DNA of 64,000 nt from an uncultured Clostridia bacterium (lineage in GTDB: Bacteria; Bacillota; Clostridia; Christensenellales; Borkfalkiaceae), in assembly GCA_934254815.1 (NCBI GenBank), contig CAKQME010000011.1:1-64000 (forward strand), read 5' to 3'. The first letter of the stretch is position 1, and the number at the start of each line of letters is the position of its first letter. This document shows, piece by piece, positions 14,601 through 23,880 of the stretch. Below the pieces are notes generated by a model. The model ran no database searches, had not been told where the DNA came from, and saw only the letters and a list, made by a program, of their open reading frames with translations. A program made the position numbers and the translations under genes.

Positions 14601-17600
14601 CGGCGTTTTCCCGAAAGTCACCTATGAAAACGCGACGGAAATGCACGGTTATATAATAGTAAATACTTGTTATTACCGTTTAAAATGGAAACAGCGTACT
14701 TTTACGGCAGACTTCTATTATCCCGAATATTCTTCGGCTGAAGTTATTTCCGATAACGTTCGCATAACTTCGGCGCAGATGATATACGTTCCGTCGTTAA
14801 GGTCGTTTATAGTCCTTACGGATAAGATAACTGCGCCCGATATCGAGGGAAAAAAATACGAAACGTTTTTCAGCTCCTGCGGGTTGACGTACACTAACGA
14901 GTATTATACAGTAGACCCGAAGCATGACGCGTTCAACGGCATCGATATAGAGGCGGGGCTTTACCCGATAATAAGAGTAGACGAACAGTCGAAACTGTTT
15001 ACCGAAAATTTCGACGGAATAAACAACGGCGCTGCGTTTTATGCGACGTATACCGACGCGAACGTGTTTACTGAAACGTATGTTCTCGAAGCGGAATCGT
15101 TAAAACGTGTCAAGGCGGAATATAAACCTTTCGATTACGTCGGTAAAGCCATTCGTCCTGTTCCGCCCGCCGAGTTTAAAATCGGCGCGGAATTTACCGC
15201 CTACGGAAATACTTACGTTATCACGGGCTACAGGGATATAAACCCCGAAGACGAGTCGTCAAGCCGCTATTTCAGCGAGGATTCTATGCCCGACGTAACC
15301 AGGAACAGAATATATTATCTGTTGTACGAGCGCAAAGGCTTTAGCGAATTACCCGTTTATTACGTCAATATAGTCGCAAACGGAAAACATATCGGTGATT
15401 ACGGCGTTAAAGAGGGCGAGCCGATAAACGTTGCCGTCCTTAAAATCAACTTTGACGATAAAACCGTAATCGGCAAACTTGCGGGTTATCCGTCATCACG
15501 GATAGACGACGTAATAGAAAATTATACCGTTGAGTGGAACGATTCGGCAATTCCGTCGCGAATGCCGAAAAAAGATATAACGGTTACGCTTACAGCGACT
15601 TATTCGTTTAACGAACTCGCCGCAGAGTTTATCGTAAGCAATCCGCTTCAGAGCTTTGCCGACGGTATAGTTGCCGAAGAAAGACCGAACGGAGACAGAG
15701 TGTATACCGCAAGGGGAAAAACCTGGACGTTCGGTATAAACGACGACGCGGCGTTCTATTCTTTGCCGAGGCTTAACGATTATTTCGATAACGACGGCAA
15801 GAAATATTATTCTTTCTACGGGTGGGAAAATACCGCCGGCGAAGAATTGCCCTACGGAATACGCCTTGCGTTTATAGGTAACGCGAAATATACTCCTCTG
15901 TTCGTGGAAAAAGAAGTTTTCCCGACGATTGCGTTGGTGAGCGTGGGCGATTACGGCTACGAATATTATTATAAGATAGTCGAGGGCGATTATTTCGGCA
16001 AGACGCTTAAAGAATTTATATCGGCGGAAAAAATAACCGACCCCGTCAGGGGAGACGTAAACGGAATTTACGAATACGAATTTAATGGGTGGGGCGTCGA
16101 CGCCGAAACTTACGTTATAGGCGAAGAAAAGGATATTAACGGCAACGTAAAAACATATATTCTGTTCAAAGCGCAGTTTACCGAAAAAGGCAAACGCCAT
16201 ACAATTACTTTCGACGCGTTAGGCGGTAAATTTGCAAGCGGAGAATCCGTTCTTAAAAAGACAGGTGTTTACGGCGAAGATATTTCAGGAATAGTTCCCG
16301 AAAACTATTCCGACGAAAAGGGCGAGTTTACGTTTATCTGCTGGACTACTCTGCCGTATTCGCCCGAACACAGGGTTGACGAAAACGAACTCAGAATAGG
16401 TAATTCCGACGTAACGTATTACGCGTATTATTCGCTCAGCCCCGCGACGATAACGCTTACTTTCAAAGGTAAAGCTGAAACAGAGCGGACTGACGGCACG
16501 GGTATAGTTTACTTTGGCGGAGATAAAACCAGAACGGAACTTACCGTAAGCGGGTTATACGGCAGAACTTACTATATCACGGCAAACGATTTTGCGGTAG
16601 ATAGTCCGTCGGAGTCGTTTGTTCCCGACTATCTCAGATGGACGGTCGACGGAAAAGAATATATCAGCGCGTTTTATAACGACGGATATATGGCGGAAGT
16701 CCCGTTTGACCATAACGCGACTATAGAAATAATCTTTAAAAAGGGAACGCCTAAGATAATCAATATAGCTTTTGTTTCCGACGGCGAGTGTTTCGAACTT
16801 GACGGTTCTAAGATAGACGGCGTAATATGTAACGGCTATATGAGCGGTTTAAGACACGTCGTAAACTATTACGAAGCTTACGGAACGAAAATCGCTGCGC
16901 CGTTCGTTGACTATTACAGCGAGCATTATTACAGGTTCGACCGTTGGGAAACTAAGCCGACAGACGGAAGTACCCCCGTTTCGTTCAGGGCGGGCGACGA
17001 AATAACGTTTACCGAAGATACTGTTTTTTACGGCGTATACGTTCACGATACGACCGAAAAGGTAGTACTTACTTTCTGTTCGGAATCTTACTATGGCGTA
17101 CCAGGTGCGGGCGATCTCGTAGGCTTGCAGATTTTCCCCGACGGCAGCGTTGAAATAACCGACTGCGGCGTGGCGGGTGAAAAGATAACGTTCGATATAC
17201 TTCCGTCGTGTAAAGGCATGACTTTTGTCGGCTGGACGGTAAACGGAAACGACGACTTTATAACGCAAAGTCAACTTAACGAATCTGTTTATTCGTCGAA
17301 AGCGACTTATTACGCGGTATACGAAGCCGCCGCTGATAAATTCGATATCGTCGTCAGGGCGGGCGACGGCAAATTCGGTGACGGAAAAACCGAAAAAACC
17401 ATTACCGCCGTATCTTACGGCAAACTTGCGAGCGAGCTGGAACGCCCCGCGCCGAATGCGGACGGACTTGTTTTCAGTCACTACGAAAATGCGGACGGAT
17501 ATCCCGTTACGGCTGTCGAAAAAACCGAAACTCTTTACGCGAAATACGCCAAACCTGTTTCTACTTTCGAAGATTTGCGGAATATCAACCTCGCGCCCGA

Positions 17601-18774
17601 AGAAAATTATGTTTTGACTAACGATATTTCGGTCGGCGGTTACATTTTCGACGAAAACTCCGCCGCGGAATGGACGGCGATCGGCTCAAACTCAAGAAAC
17701 GGATTTTCGGGAACTTTCAACGGTAACGGGTATAAAATAAATATTTCGGCAAAAAGCGGAACAAAGCAGAATTTCGGATTTTTCGCTAAGGTCGGCGGAA
17801 CTGTTTATAATCTTTCGGTAGTCGGGTATTTTTCGATAAAAGGCTCGACCGACGCGACGGCTCTCGGCGCGTTCTGCGGAGAAATCTCCGCAAGCGGAAG
17901 AGTTATCGATTGTCAGAGCTTTACAAGGTTTGAGGTCGCTGTGTCGGCGTCTCGGAACGTGTCCGTGTCGGGCTCTATAGGCGTTAATAACGGTATTATA
18001 GACGGACTTATGGCGTCGGCAAGCGGAACTATAGAAATCGACAGCGACAAAGAATTTACCGTCGGCGCGGCTGTCGGTACAAATAACGGAGCGGTTAAAA
18101 ACGTCAATCAGAGCGGCAGGGGCGGCGCGCTTTACGTCTCGTTGGCAAGAAGCCTTAACTGTAACGTCGGCTCGTTTGCGGGTTGTAATACGGGGGTAAT
18201 AGAAAACAGTTTTTCCGAAAGGGCGGTAATGATAAATCTTTCTCAGGGAGATAACGTGTACCTTGAAAAATCCGTGATTGTCGGCGGGTTTGTCGGCAGA
18301 AACGACGGAACGATAAGAAACGCTACAACTCTTTACGGAATCCTTGAATACGATATAAGTAACGTCACGTTGCTTGGCGAAAGCGGTCTTGAGATCGCTT
18401 ATTATCCTTACGACGAAAATTCTCGTTTTATAGTTTACGCCGTAGGAAAGGACGAACAGGGCGTTACTCATACTACTCGGTTTGTAATTTATCTTGACGA
18501 TGACGCTAAAAAGGTCGGGTCGACGGAATATAGGGAGTATACGCTTTCCGAGTTTATCGCGGAAAACCCTGCGGATGGAAAGAAGTTCATGGCTTTAATC
18601 AAAGCGATAGCTTTCGGCAGTTTTGTGTCGGCGGATAACGGCAAAACGGATAATTGCGCCGTAATCGACCGTATCGGAACGGGCAACGGAGTCGAACTTG
18701 TTTCGAGTTGCGGTTTCGACGAAATAAAATGGAATTATATTTCAAGGCTGCACGATACCGTTTACGAACCGTAA
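11647..18774 (+). CDS. Giant InlB-repeat/GLUG surface lipoprotein
   Basis: A 2375-residue exported protein. The signal peptide ends in VTVSC followed by RR; the cysteine (residue 28) suggests a lipoprotein, although the -3 residue is not typical. Two Listeria-Bacteroides (InlB B-type) repeats follow (about 38-150: TITFVTNGG...FSGWYFD, LTFDSSGGT...FGGWYYD). A region of about 420-790 is rich in alternating hydrophobic beta-strands and resembles nothing I know. A long array of degenerate InlB-type modules extends from about 840 to 1970 (GWxxD motifs, e.g. HTITFDALGGKF). GLUG-type repeats (about 1990-2200: FSGTFNGNGYKINIS, IGVNNGIIDGLM) come near the end. There is no LPXTG or C-terminal membrane anchor. 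It probably acts on the cell surface in adhesion or glycan contact; this is inferred from domains only. Confidence 0.8.
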   Translation: MKLRKKLTMLALVAVFAVLTVVGVTVSCRRQSKDVTVTITFVTNGGNELAPVTLKQGEELTLPQAQKEGLVFSGWYFDTKFENSCSDKITVQKDETLYARYCAILTFDSSGGTEVAPRTYYEGEEIGVLPASYKNGFSFGGWYYDENRKNIVGKKDCIGTSVTVYAEFSATAETLRKLTSVRNVSVAPTVEVIADDVVLHNGNVSDYISFTSSGGEELGLVCSPSGGTMFIVEPNVKLDEGATYYFKSLSSAIKFAAVDGNDAERADEVTVTTSKEEKEVISKKPTVHIAAEELAKWEENVYVYMDSGLEKDVNRIVAKTNKEIKTGSIVTIGETTEEKDDDYICKVIAVRRERMQYVVGTELKEDDFVVMEVVTPNVDDIYYDIDIYGERQAQIEGNISLSAETVAENVERNEGVVMLKNAVRNAVINSPTVIGYMESLPTETEKVEFMAALGGFNFQKPKVKIDIRGTSLAFEIELGGEIQVKNFKVGVTVTISNRTQVDYRYTICKSRLVTLNPLLWFYTDVKVDFSNDFSIALAATVEFADSDDDIHGVIDITDEVEYIIDVGKDGQNKFAEAITGSPLWEDDGELEYVDIFSIPLGQIPLPVPIVSLQLDFNVVGSLGARAGLYVEFSHHYVETTTLTNGESASGANGKPVMFKEFKFTRATTENEIGIDITLKGQVGFRCGLEVKLSLSVARLNNVAAVYVSFRFGPYIELSGLVSFSYSYDAVNKVSETHLYGGMYLEVGLFVNAKIGAKFLVYDLNTDIFDKKISLYGVGDRLIPLDFVEKINSPDDPYVITSRYGGVRMIHAQMEYLDIVTGENVVDNAKRNMYGSTLDYEFEFYDVPDYQTENYKDYIIINGDSTLISKRYPFKTLRFAVKAKLLPRHGVYASGIERIFYVEYRNPDGRDYAEQNSEFRNEYYVGGGSTYSEVLARYTFREGEQVSPPEFTRDTLPVRQGYYLDVNDLWEKYYPFLGGRVDENFNGVFPKVTYENATEMHGYIIVNTCYYRLKWKQRTFTADFYYPEYSSAEVISDNVRITSAQMIYVPSLRSFIVLTDKITAPDIEGKKYETFFSSCGLTYTNEYYTVDPKHDAFNGIDIEAGLYPIIRVDEQSKLFTENFDGINNGAAFYATYTDANVFTETYVLEAESLKRVKAEYKPFDYVGKAIRPVPPAEFKIGAEFTAYGNTYVITGYRDINPEDESSSRYFSEDSMPDVTRNRIYYLLYERKGFSELPVYYVNIVANGKHIGDYGVKEGEPINVAVLKINFDDKTVIGKLAGYPSSRIDDVIENYTVEWNDSAIPSRMPKKDITVTLTATYSFNELAAEFIVSNPLQSFADGIVAEERPNGDRVYTARGKTWTFGINDDAAFYSLPRLNDYFDNDGKKYYSFYGWENTAGEELPYGIRLAFIGNAKYTPLFVEKEVFPTIALVSVGDYGYEYYYKIVEGDYFGKTLKEFISAEKITDPVRGDVNGIYEYEFNGWGVDAETYVIGEEKDINGNVKTYILFKAQFTEKGKRHTITFDALGGKFASGESVLKKTGVYGEDISGIVPENYSDEKGEFTFICWTTLPYSPEHRVDENELRIGNSDVTYYAYYSLSPATITLTFKGKAETERTDGTGIVYFGGDKTRTELTVSGLYGRTYYITANDFAVDSPSESFVPDYLRWTVDGKEYISAFYNDGYMAEVPFDHNATIEIIFKKGTPKIINIAFVSDGECFELDGSKIDGVICNGYMSGLRHVVNYYEAYGTKIAAPFVDYYSEHYYRFDRWETKPTDGSTPVSFRAGDEITFTEDTVFYGVYVHDTTEKVVLTFCSESYYGVPGAGDLVGLQIFPDGSVEITDCGVAGEKITFDILPSCKGMTFVGWTVNGNDDFITQSQLNESVYSSKATYYAVYEAAADKFDIVVRAGDGKFGDGKTEKTITAVSYGKLASELERPAPNADGLVFSHYENADGYPVTAVEKTETLYAKYAKPVSTFEDLRNINLAPEENYVLTNDISVGGYIFDENSAAEWTAIGSNSRNGFSGTFNGNGYKINISAKSGTKQNFGFFAKVGGTVYNLSVVGYFSIKGSTDATALGAFCGEISASGRVIDCQSFTRFEVAVSASRNVSVSGSIGVNNGIIDGLMASASGTIEIDSDKEFTVGAAVGTNNGAVKNVNQSGRGGALYVSLARSLNCNVGSFAGCNTGVIENSFSERAVMINLSQGDNVYLEKSVIVGGFVGRNDGTIRNATTLYGILEYDISNVTLLGESGLEIAYYPYDENSRFIVYAVGKDEQGVTHTTRFVIYLDDDAKKVGSTEYREYTLSEFIAENPADGKKFMALIKAIAFGSFVSADNGKTDNCAVIDRIGTGNGVELVSSCGFDEIKWNYISRLHDTVYEP

Positions 18775-18803
18775 CAACGTATTATAAACTGCGATAAAAA
18801 ATA

Positions 18804-18911
18804 AATCGCTTGTACGACGGGCTTTTCACAAATCGGATATGACGAAAACTTTAAAAAAGTAGTCATATCGGGCGTTTGCGGAATTTTCCGCCGTATAAGC
18901 GATTGTTTTTT
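18804..18911. terminator. Bidirectional structured terminator
   Basis: Outer stem AATCGCTTGTACG (18804-18816) with CGTATAAGCGATT (18892-18904, one G-U pair), enclosing an inner hairpin GATATGAC/GTCATATC (18836-18843 with 18862-18869). A T-run follows on the plus strand and an A-run precedes it (T-run on the minus strand). It sits between two convergent genes and can serve both. Confidence 0.6.
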
Positions 18912-18925
18912 AATGCGAAATGATT

Positions 18926-20137
18926 TTATGCGCGGTTATTTCTCTGCGCTTTGCATTTTACGTTTATTTCCGGTTGTACGTTGTTTAAAAAATCTTCTTT
19001 GTAATCGTCGTAATATCTGTGGTGAAATTTATATAGTTCGTCGGTCAGCTGAAACAAATCGCAACCAGATTCGCGAAGTTTATCGAACATTCCGTTCAGT
19101 ATGCCTTTAACTTTTTCTTCGGTGGCTTTCAATACGTTTTCAGGTATGTCCTGCGTGGTGAACAGGTCTTTGACTTCTTCGCTTTTGTCTAAATCTTCGA
19201 TATGACAGTTCAGCGCAAGATCTATTTTAAAAATCGGTCGGTCTCTCATTTCCAGCGAATAACTTCTTTTTTCCTCGTTTATACCCAGCGTAAGCGCGAC
19301 TTTTTCGCCCTCGAAATCTATTTCGTCAAAGTCGAAAAACGTGTCTATAGAAGAGTATTTACGCATATTGAAAAACAGAGTTTCGTTTTCGTCGAGAAGA
19401 CCTACGTTTACGCCGTTTGAAAAAATCAGGGTAGACGTGCAGTCGAATATTTTCTGTTTGTTTTCCTCTCCGCCGTTGCCGCCGCTTCCGCCGGAACCGC
19501 CGCCGTTGCCCTCCTGAACTTCTTGGGTTTCTTCGCTTTCTATCGTTTTAACGTAGGGCATATACGAACTTTTCGATTTCGAAAAATAGCCCTTGCTGAA
19601 GTCCTTTACGTTGGTGAAAGCTATGCGGTTTAGTTTGGCAATGTCTTTGACGAGTATTTTTTCGAGCGCGAAAGCCGAAACGGAATCAAGCGGAGTAGTT
19701 ACGGATAGTATATCTTTGGCTTTTCCCTCCGTCGCGATAAGAAGCGACGAGTCGGGAATTTTGTCGGTTCGGTTGAAAAAGTCGACGAAAGTCATTACGT
19801 CTTTGTCCAGAGTTTCACCGCTTATTGCTATAAGGTTGCAGAACGAAAGTAAAGGGTACCACCCCGTGGTTACGCCTATATCGTCTATGGCGTCGGCAAT
19901 AGTTTTGCCTTTGCCCGTAACGACCGCGCTTTCGTTGTTTTTGGAGTCCGCGCTTGCGTTTGGTACGGCGATCTGCGCGGTCACTTCATAGCCGCCTTTG
20001 TCGGCGGAGTCTATGCCGAGAGCTATGATTATAGCCGTTTTTTCAATGTCGATAAGCCCGAAATTGTTCGTTAAAAACAATAGCAGAGTAAACGCTACCA
20101 GAATAGGAACGAGCTTAGAACGGATAAATTTCATCAT
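18926..20137 (-). CDS. gerAC: Ger(x)C family spore germination protein, no lipobox cysteine
   Basis: A 403-residue C-subunit of a GerA-type germinant receptor. Family signs are IDIEKTAIIIALGIDSADKGGYEVTAQIAVPNA near the N-terminus, VTTGWYPLLSFCNLIAISGETL near residue 100, and a GerAC C-terminal domain containing LALNCHIEDLDKSEE. Known GerAC proteins are lipoproteins with Cys-Trp-Asp after the signal peptide. Here the hydrophobic segment LVPILVAFTLLLFLTNNFGL has no cysteine, so the protein is probably held by an uncleaved N-terminal helix. An EGNGGGSGGSGGNGGEE linker splits the middle (about 230-248). The start at 20137 overlaps the GerAB stop (ATGA) and has AAGGAG upstream; longer starts were rejected. 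Confidence 0.85.
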   Translation of the reverse strand: MMKFIRSKLVPILVAFTLLLFLTNNFGLIDIEKTAIIIALGIDSADKGGYEVTAQIAVPNASADSKNNESAVVTGKGKTIADAIDDIGVTTGWYPLLSFCNLIAISGETLDKDVMTFVDFFNRTDKIPDSSLLIATEGKAKDILSVTTPLDSVSAFALEKILVKDIAKLNRIAFTNVKDFSKGYFSKSKSSYMPYVKTIESEETQEVQEGNGGGSGGSGGNGGEENKQKIFDCTSTLIFSNGVNVGLLDENETLFFNMRKYSSIDTFFDFDEIDFEGEKVALTLGINEEKRSYSLEMRDRPIFKIDLALNCHIEDLDKSEEVKDLFTTQDIPENVLKATEEKVKGILNGMFDKLRESGCDLFQLTDELYKFHHRYYDDYKEDFLNNVQPEINVKCKAQRNNRA

Positions 20138-21207
20138 ACCGTTTTTCTCCTTGCGAAAATCAGCAGTACCAGCGGAACGGCATATGCCACGAACGCGTAA
20201 GCCCAAATGACGTTTTTGCTTAAAAATCTGAATATTTCTATAAAGTTATTGTGTGCAACGAGTAACGCCGCAATTGAAATTCCGTTTACGATAAGCGGAG
20301 GAATTATTTTCTTTTTGAATTCAAAAGTTTTATCGAGAGCTTCGCATGCAAAAACGAGGGGTAACGCCACGTTGAACGCGCATACTAGCGCGAAAACGAA
20401 CCCCGCTATATAATCGACTCTGCCTATACTCGATAAAGCCACGTTGCTTTTACCCATTTGAATCGGTGAAAAATACTGTCTTTCGGTAAGCGCGCCGAAT
20501 TCTCCGTAAAGTATAGCCATGTAAAGCGTTACAAGTAAAGCCATAACTCCGTAAGAACACATAATTTTTGTCTTGTAATTCTTTTCGGCTTTGAAATTTC
20601 CGAGCAGAAATAAGATATACGCTCCGTCAAGATACCATACGGCGGTGTTTTTCGCTCCCTCGAAAAGTTTGTCGGCGGGTACGCCTATGATCGGCAACAG
20701 ATTGGTAAAATCGGTCAGCGAAAGCGATAACGCGAGTAAAACCGAAATTCCGAAAACGGCTATCCATACCGTTATATCCGCGCATCTGCCTACCGCTCGT
20801 ACGCCTTTGTAGCAAATAAACGCCGAGAAAAAAAAGAAAATTAGAAAGGTAAGCACCGACGGCGCGGTTTCGTAAAGCGCGATTTCAATATAGTTTTTCT
20901 GTTCTACTATAGGTATGAACGCCCGCACGACGAAGTATATGAAAAATATGAAGTATACGACTTTCGCGAAAACCTTTCCGAAAGACGAAACCAGTATATC
21001 GTAAAAACTTTTCCCGCCGAAACGGTCGTTCATTTTAAGTAAAAAGAATACGAACAAACCGTCGACGGCAAAATTTATAAGCGCGGATATCCACAGCGAC
21101 TCGTACGCGTATCTTGCGGTTATTGCCGGCGCGACTATCATTTTGCCTATCGCGCACATAGATATGAGCATAAAACATATTTGCCTTACGCTGATTTTAT
21201 TTGTCAT
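20134..21207 (-). CDS. gerAB: Spore germination permease subunit (GerAB type)
   Basis: A 357-residue polytopic membrane protein of the GerAB/ArcD-like (APC superfamily) group, with about ten hydrophobic segments along its whole length. The start MTNKISVRQICFMLISMCAIGKMIVAPA is the typical first helix of the family. This subunit of the germinant receptor in the spore inner membrane binds the small-molecule germinant. It overlaps the GerAA gene by 11 bases and the GerAC gene by four, so the three subunits are translationally coupled. The germinant cannot be predicted from sequence alone. Confidence 0.9.
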   Translation of the reverse strand: MTNKISVRQICFMLISMCAIGKMIVAPAITARYAYESLWISALINFAVDGLFVFFLLKMNDRFGGKSFYDILVSSFGKVFAKVVYFIFFIYFVVRAFIPIVEQKNYIEIALYETAPSVLTFLIFFFFSAFICYKGVRAVGRCADITVWIAVFGISVLLALSLSLTDFTNLLPIIGVPADKLFEGAKNTAVWYLDGAYILFLLGNFKAEKNYKTKIMCSYGVMALLVTLYMAILYGEFGALTERQYFSPIQMGKSNVALSSIGRVDYIAGFVFALVCAFNVALPLVFACEALDKTFEFKKKIIPPLIVNGISIAALLVAHNNFIEIFRFLSKNVIWAYAFVAYAVPLVLLIFARRKTV

Positions 21208-22639
21208 TATGAACGAATTGTCTCCTTTTGTTTTTAGCTCCGAGCGAAATCGGGCGGTAGGGCATAGATGTTACTTCGGACATATATATTCCGTCCTGCA
21301 GGTCGTTCGGTATAAGCGGCGAATAGGGCGCGACGTAAGGCGTGCCGTAGTTGTCTGTAGCGCACAGATAGCATATGAGAAACGCGCTGAAAACGACTAT
21401 ACCGTATCCGCCCACGGAACCCGCTATAATCAATACTATAAATCTTAAAAGCGAAGTAGTCTCGGTAAGTTCCGGTACGGTGTAAATGCTTATGCCCGAC
21501 ATTGCCATAATAAGCAGGGCGGGCGTAGATACAAGCCCAGCGTTTACTGCCGTTTCGCCCAAAACAAGCGCCCCGACAATTGCCAAAGCCATACCGACGT
21601 ACTTTGGCATTCGTATGCTCGTTTCGTTGAGAATTTCGAATATAAGCAGAATGAAGAACATTTCGAGACTTGGCGAAAGCGGTATGCCCTTAATGCTGTT
21701 TACTATCGTCAGCAGAAAGTTAAGCGGTATCAGCTGTAAGTGGAACAGTTGCGCCGCAACGAACAGCCCCGGCAGAAAAACCGAGAAAAATATCGCGGCT
21801 ACGCGTAAAAATCTTACAAGATTAGCGCGATAATGCGAGATATAGTAGTCCTCTGCGGTCTGAAAGTCTTCTATGAGCATATAAGGCAAAGTCAACGAGA
21901 AAGGCGAGCCGTCTACCAGTATGCCGACTCTGCCTTCGAGCATACGCTCGATTAAAACGTCGGGGCGTTCGGTAGACCCCACTTGCTTGAAAAGCGAATT
22001 TTTGCGTTGATTTAAAGCTTTTGAAAGGTATGAACTGTCCGGTACGCCGTCAATGTCGAAGCTCTTTATTTTTTTGCGTATCTTATTTAATAAGGCGGGG
22101 TTGGTGATGCCGTCTATAGACATAAGCGCGATTGCCGTAGACGTAAATTTGCCCGCCTGTAACATCTCTATTTTAAGCGACGGAGTTTTCAGGTATCTCC
22201 TTACAAGGCTTAAATTGGTTTTTATCGATTCTATAAAACCGTTTCGCGGTCCTCTTATCGCAAGTTCGGTCGGAGGTTCGGCTATCGCTCGCACGTCGAA
22301 CTTTTTAAGGTCTACCGAAATCGCGCCCGCTTTGCCGTCGATCAGTATAGCCGTGTAGCCTTCGAGAATGTCCGTCGCTGCGTCCTGAATTTTAGTTTCG
22401 AATTTCACGTTGGCGGCGGTAATCGACTTTGAAAGCGTTTTAAGGCTCGATCTCGTCTTTGCGTTTTTCAGCGGGGAGAGAACTTCCAGCCCTAAAAGTT
22501 CGCGATCGGTTATCGAATCGACGTAAACGGCTACCGCGTTTTTGCTTCCCGCGGTAAATTCGAAAAATATTACGTCGTCGCTCGGCAATAACGCTTTAAG
22601 CACTTTTACGTTCGCGTCAAGCTCTTTTTTGATATTCAT
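21197..22639 (-). CDS. gerAA: Spore germination protein, GerAA type
   Basis: A 480-residue A-subunit of a GerA germinant receptor. A soluble N-terminal region comprises two subdomains (about 1-260) and includes VDGLP-like motifs and SVGSTERPDVLIERMLEGRVGILVDGSPFSLTLPYMLIEDFQTAEDYY, the strongly conserved GerA segment. About five transmembrane segments follow (about 280-440). Known GerAA oligomers form the ion-conducting part of the receptor. No good ribosome site precedes the ATG at 22639, although the N-terminus aligns with what I expect. First gene of the three-gene gerA operon. Confidence 0.92.
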   Translation of the reverse strand: MNIKKELDANVKVLKALLPSDDVIFFEFTAGSKNAVAVYVDSITDRELLGLEVLSPLKNAKTRSSLKTLSKSITAANVKFETKIQDAATDILEGYTAILIDGKAGAISVDLKKFDVRAIAEPPTELAIRGPRNGFIESIKTNLSLVRRYLKTPSLKIEMLQAGKFTSTAIALMSIDGITNPALLNKIRKKIKSFDIDGVPDSSYLSKALNQRKNSLFKQVGSTERPDVLIERMLEGRVGILVDGSPFSLTLPYMLIEDFQTAEDYYISHYRANLVRFLRVAAIFFSVFLPGLFVAAQLFHLQLIPLNFLLTIVNSIKGIPLSPSLEMFFILLIFEILNETSIRMPKYVGMALAIVGALVLGETAVNAGLVSTPALLIMAMSGISIYTVPELTETTSLLRFIVLIIAGSVGGYGIVVFSAFLICYLCATDNYGTPYVAPYSPLIPNDLQDGIYMSEVTSMPYRPISLGAKNKRRQFVHNDK

Positions 22640-22665
22640 AAATTAAGTATCGCGTAAACGAAAAT

Positions 22666-22694
22666 TATTATGTAAATTCGATTGAATTTATACA
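22666..22694 (-). promoter_or_regulatory. Possible sigma-G-type promoter of the gerA operon
   Basis: On the minus strand: TGTATA (22689-22694), 16-bp gap, CATAATA (22666-22672). This matches the forespore consensus (TGnATA, CATnnTA) and lies about 27 bp before the operon start, as expected for germinant receptor genes. Confidence 0.45.
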
Positions 22695-22728
22695 AAATTT
22701 CATAATTTTAAAAAGCGCAATCGGGCGA

Positions 22729-22758
22729 TTGACTTAACGCGCGAATAAGATGTAAAAT
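22729..22758 (+). promoter_or_regulatory. Promoter of the NahK-like kinase
   Basis: TTGACT (22729-22734), 18-bp spacer, TAAAAT (22753-22758), with GGAGG (about 22767-22771) just downstream. The short distance leaves a leader of only about 12-15 nt. Confidence 0.6.
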
Positions 22759-22777
22759 ATAATCGCGGAGGAAAGTT

Positions 22778-23866
22778 ATGGAATTTAAAGATCTTTTAAG
22801 CAATTTTAAAATAAACGGAAATTTCGTCGGCTGCGAACCTTACGGCAGCGGGCTTATAAACAGAACTTACGTTGCGGTTTATGACGACGGCGGCAAACGC
22901 GTCAGATATATCGTGCAGAGAATAAATACCAACCTCTTTAAAAACGTCGACGGACTTATGAACAATATAAAGCTCGTAACGGAGTTTAACAGGGCGGAGA
23001 TAGCCGAACGCGGCGGCGACCCCGACAGAGAAAGTCTTACACTCGTATTTACTAAAGACGGCAACGCGTATTACAGAACCGAAGAGGGCGATTGTTACAG
23101 GGTTTATGTTTTTATCGAGAACGCGAAAGGTTACGACGTGGTCGAAAAACCCGAACATTTTTACGAGAGCGCGGTGGCTTTCGGAAAATTCGCGCAGCTG
23201 CTCGATCGTTTCGACAGTTCGAAACTTTTCGAAGTATTGCCCGATTTCCATAATACCGTAAAGCGTTTCGATAATCTGAAAAAATCTTTGGCGGCGGATA
23301 AACTCAACAGAGCCAAAGATGTAAAAGCCGAAATAGATTTCGCGCTCGGTCACGAAAATATAATCGGCAATATAGTCAATCTTTTAAACAGCGGCGAAAT
23401 GCCGACGAGGGTTACTCATAACGATACAAAGCTCAATAACGTGCTTATAGATACGAGAACGGATAAAGCCGTCTGCGTTATCGACCTCGACACTATGATG
23501 CCCGGCAGTATTTGTTACGATTTCGGAGATTCGATAAGATTCGGCTGTAACCCCTGTTTAGAGGACGAACACGATACAAGCAAAGTCATATTCGATTTGC
23601 CGTTGTTCGAAACTTACGCGCGCGGATATCTCAGCGTATTCGGTAACACCATAACCGATATCGAACGCAAGAATCTGCCTATGGGCGCAATACTTATGAC
23701 ATACGAGTGCGGAATAAGATTTTTAACCGACTACCTTGACGGAGACGTGTATTTCAGAATGAAGCGCGAGGGGCAGAACGTCGACAGAACGCGTTCGCAG
23801 TTCAAACTCGTTTCCGATATGGAAAAATGTTACGATAAACTCGAATCCATAGTATATAAATATTAA
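22778..23866 (+). CDS. NahK-like N-acetylhexosamine 1-kinase / APH-fold phosphotransferase
   Basis: A 362-residue aminoglycoside-phosphotransferase-fold kinase. The catalytic loop is VTHNDTKLNNVLID (about 210-224) and the metal-binding motif VCVIDLDTMMPGSICYDFGDSIRFG follows (about 230-254). The N-lobe GSGLINRTYVA matches the nucleotide loop. This pattern and the length fit the bifidobacterial NahK/LnpB group, which phosphorylates GlcNAc or GalNAc at C1 in the lacto-N-biose/galacto-N-biose pathway. The other pathway genes (phosphorylase, uridylyltransferase) are not adjacent, so the exact sugar is uncertain. GGAGGAAAG gives a good ribosome site. Confidence 0.75.
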   Translation: MEFKDLLSNFKINGNFVGCEPYGSGLINRTYVAVYDDGGKRVRYIVQRINTNLFKNVDGLMNNIKLVTEFNRAEIAERGGDPDRESLTLVFTKDGNAYYRTEEGDCYRVYVFIENAKGYDVVEKPEHFYESAVAFGKFAQLLDRFDSSKLFEVLPDFHNTVKRFDNLKKSLAADKLNRAKDVKAEIDFALGHENIIGNIVNLLNSGEMPTRVTHNDTKLNNVLIDTRTDKAVCVIDLDTMMPGSICYDFGDSIRFGCNPCLEDEHDTSKVIFDLPLFETYARGYLSVFGNTITDIERKNLPMGAILMTYECGIRFLTDYLDGDVYFRMKREGQNVDRTRSQFKLVSDMEKCYDKLESIVYKY

Positions 23867-23880
23867 CTCCGGCTTTAACA

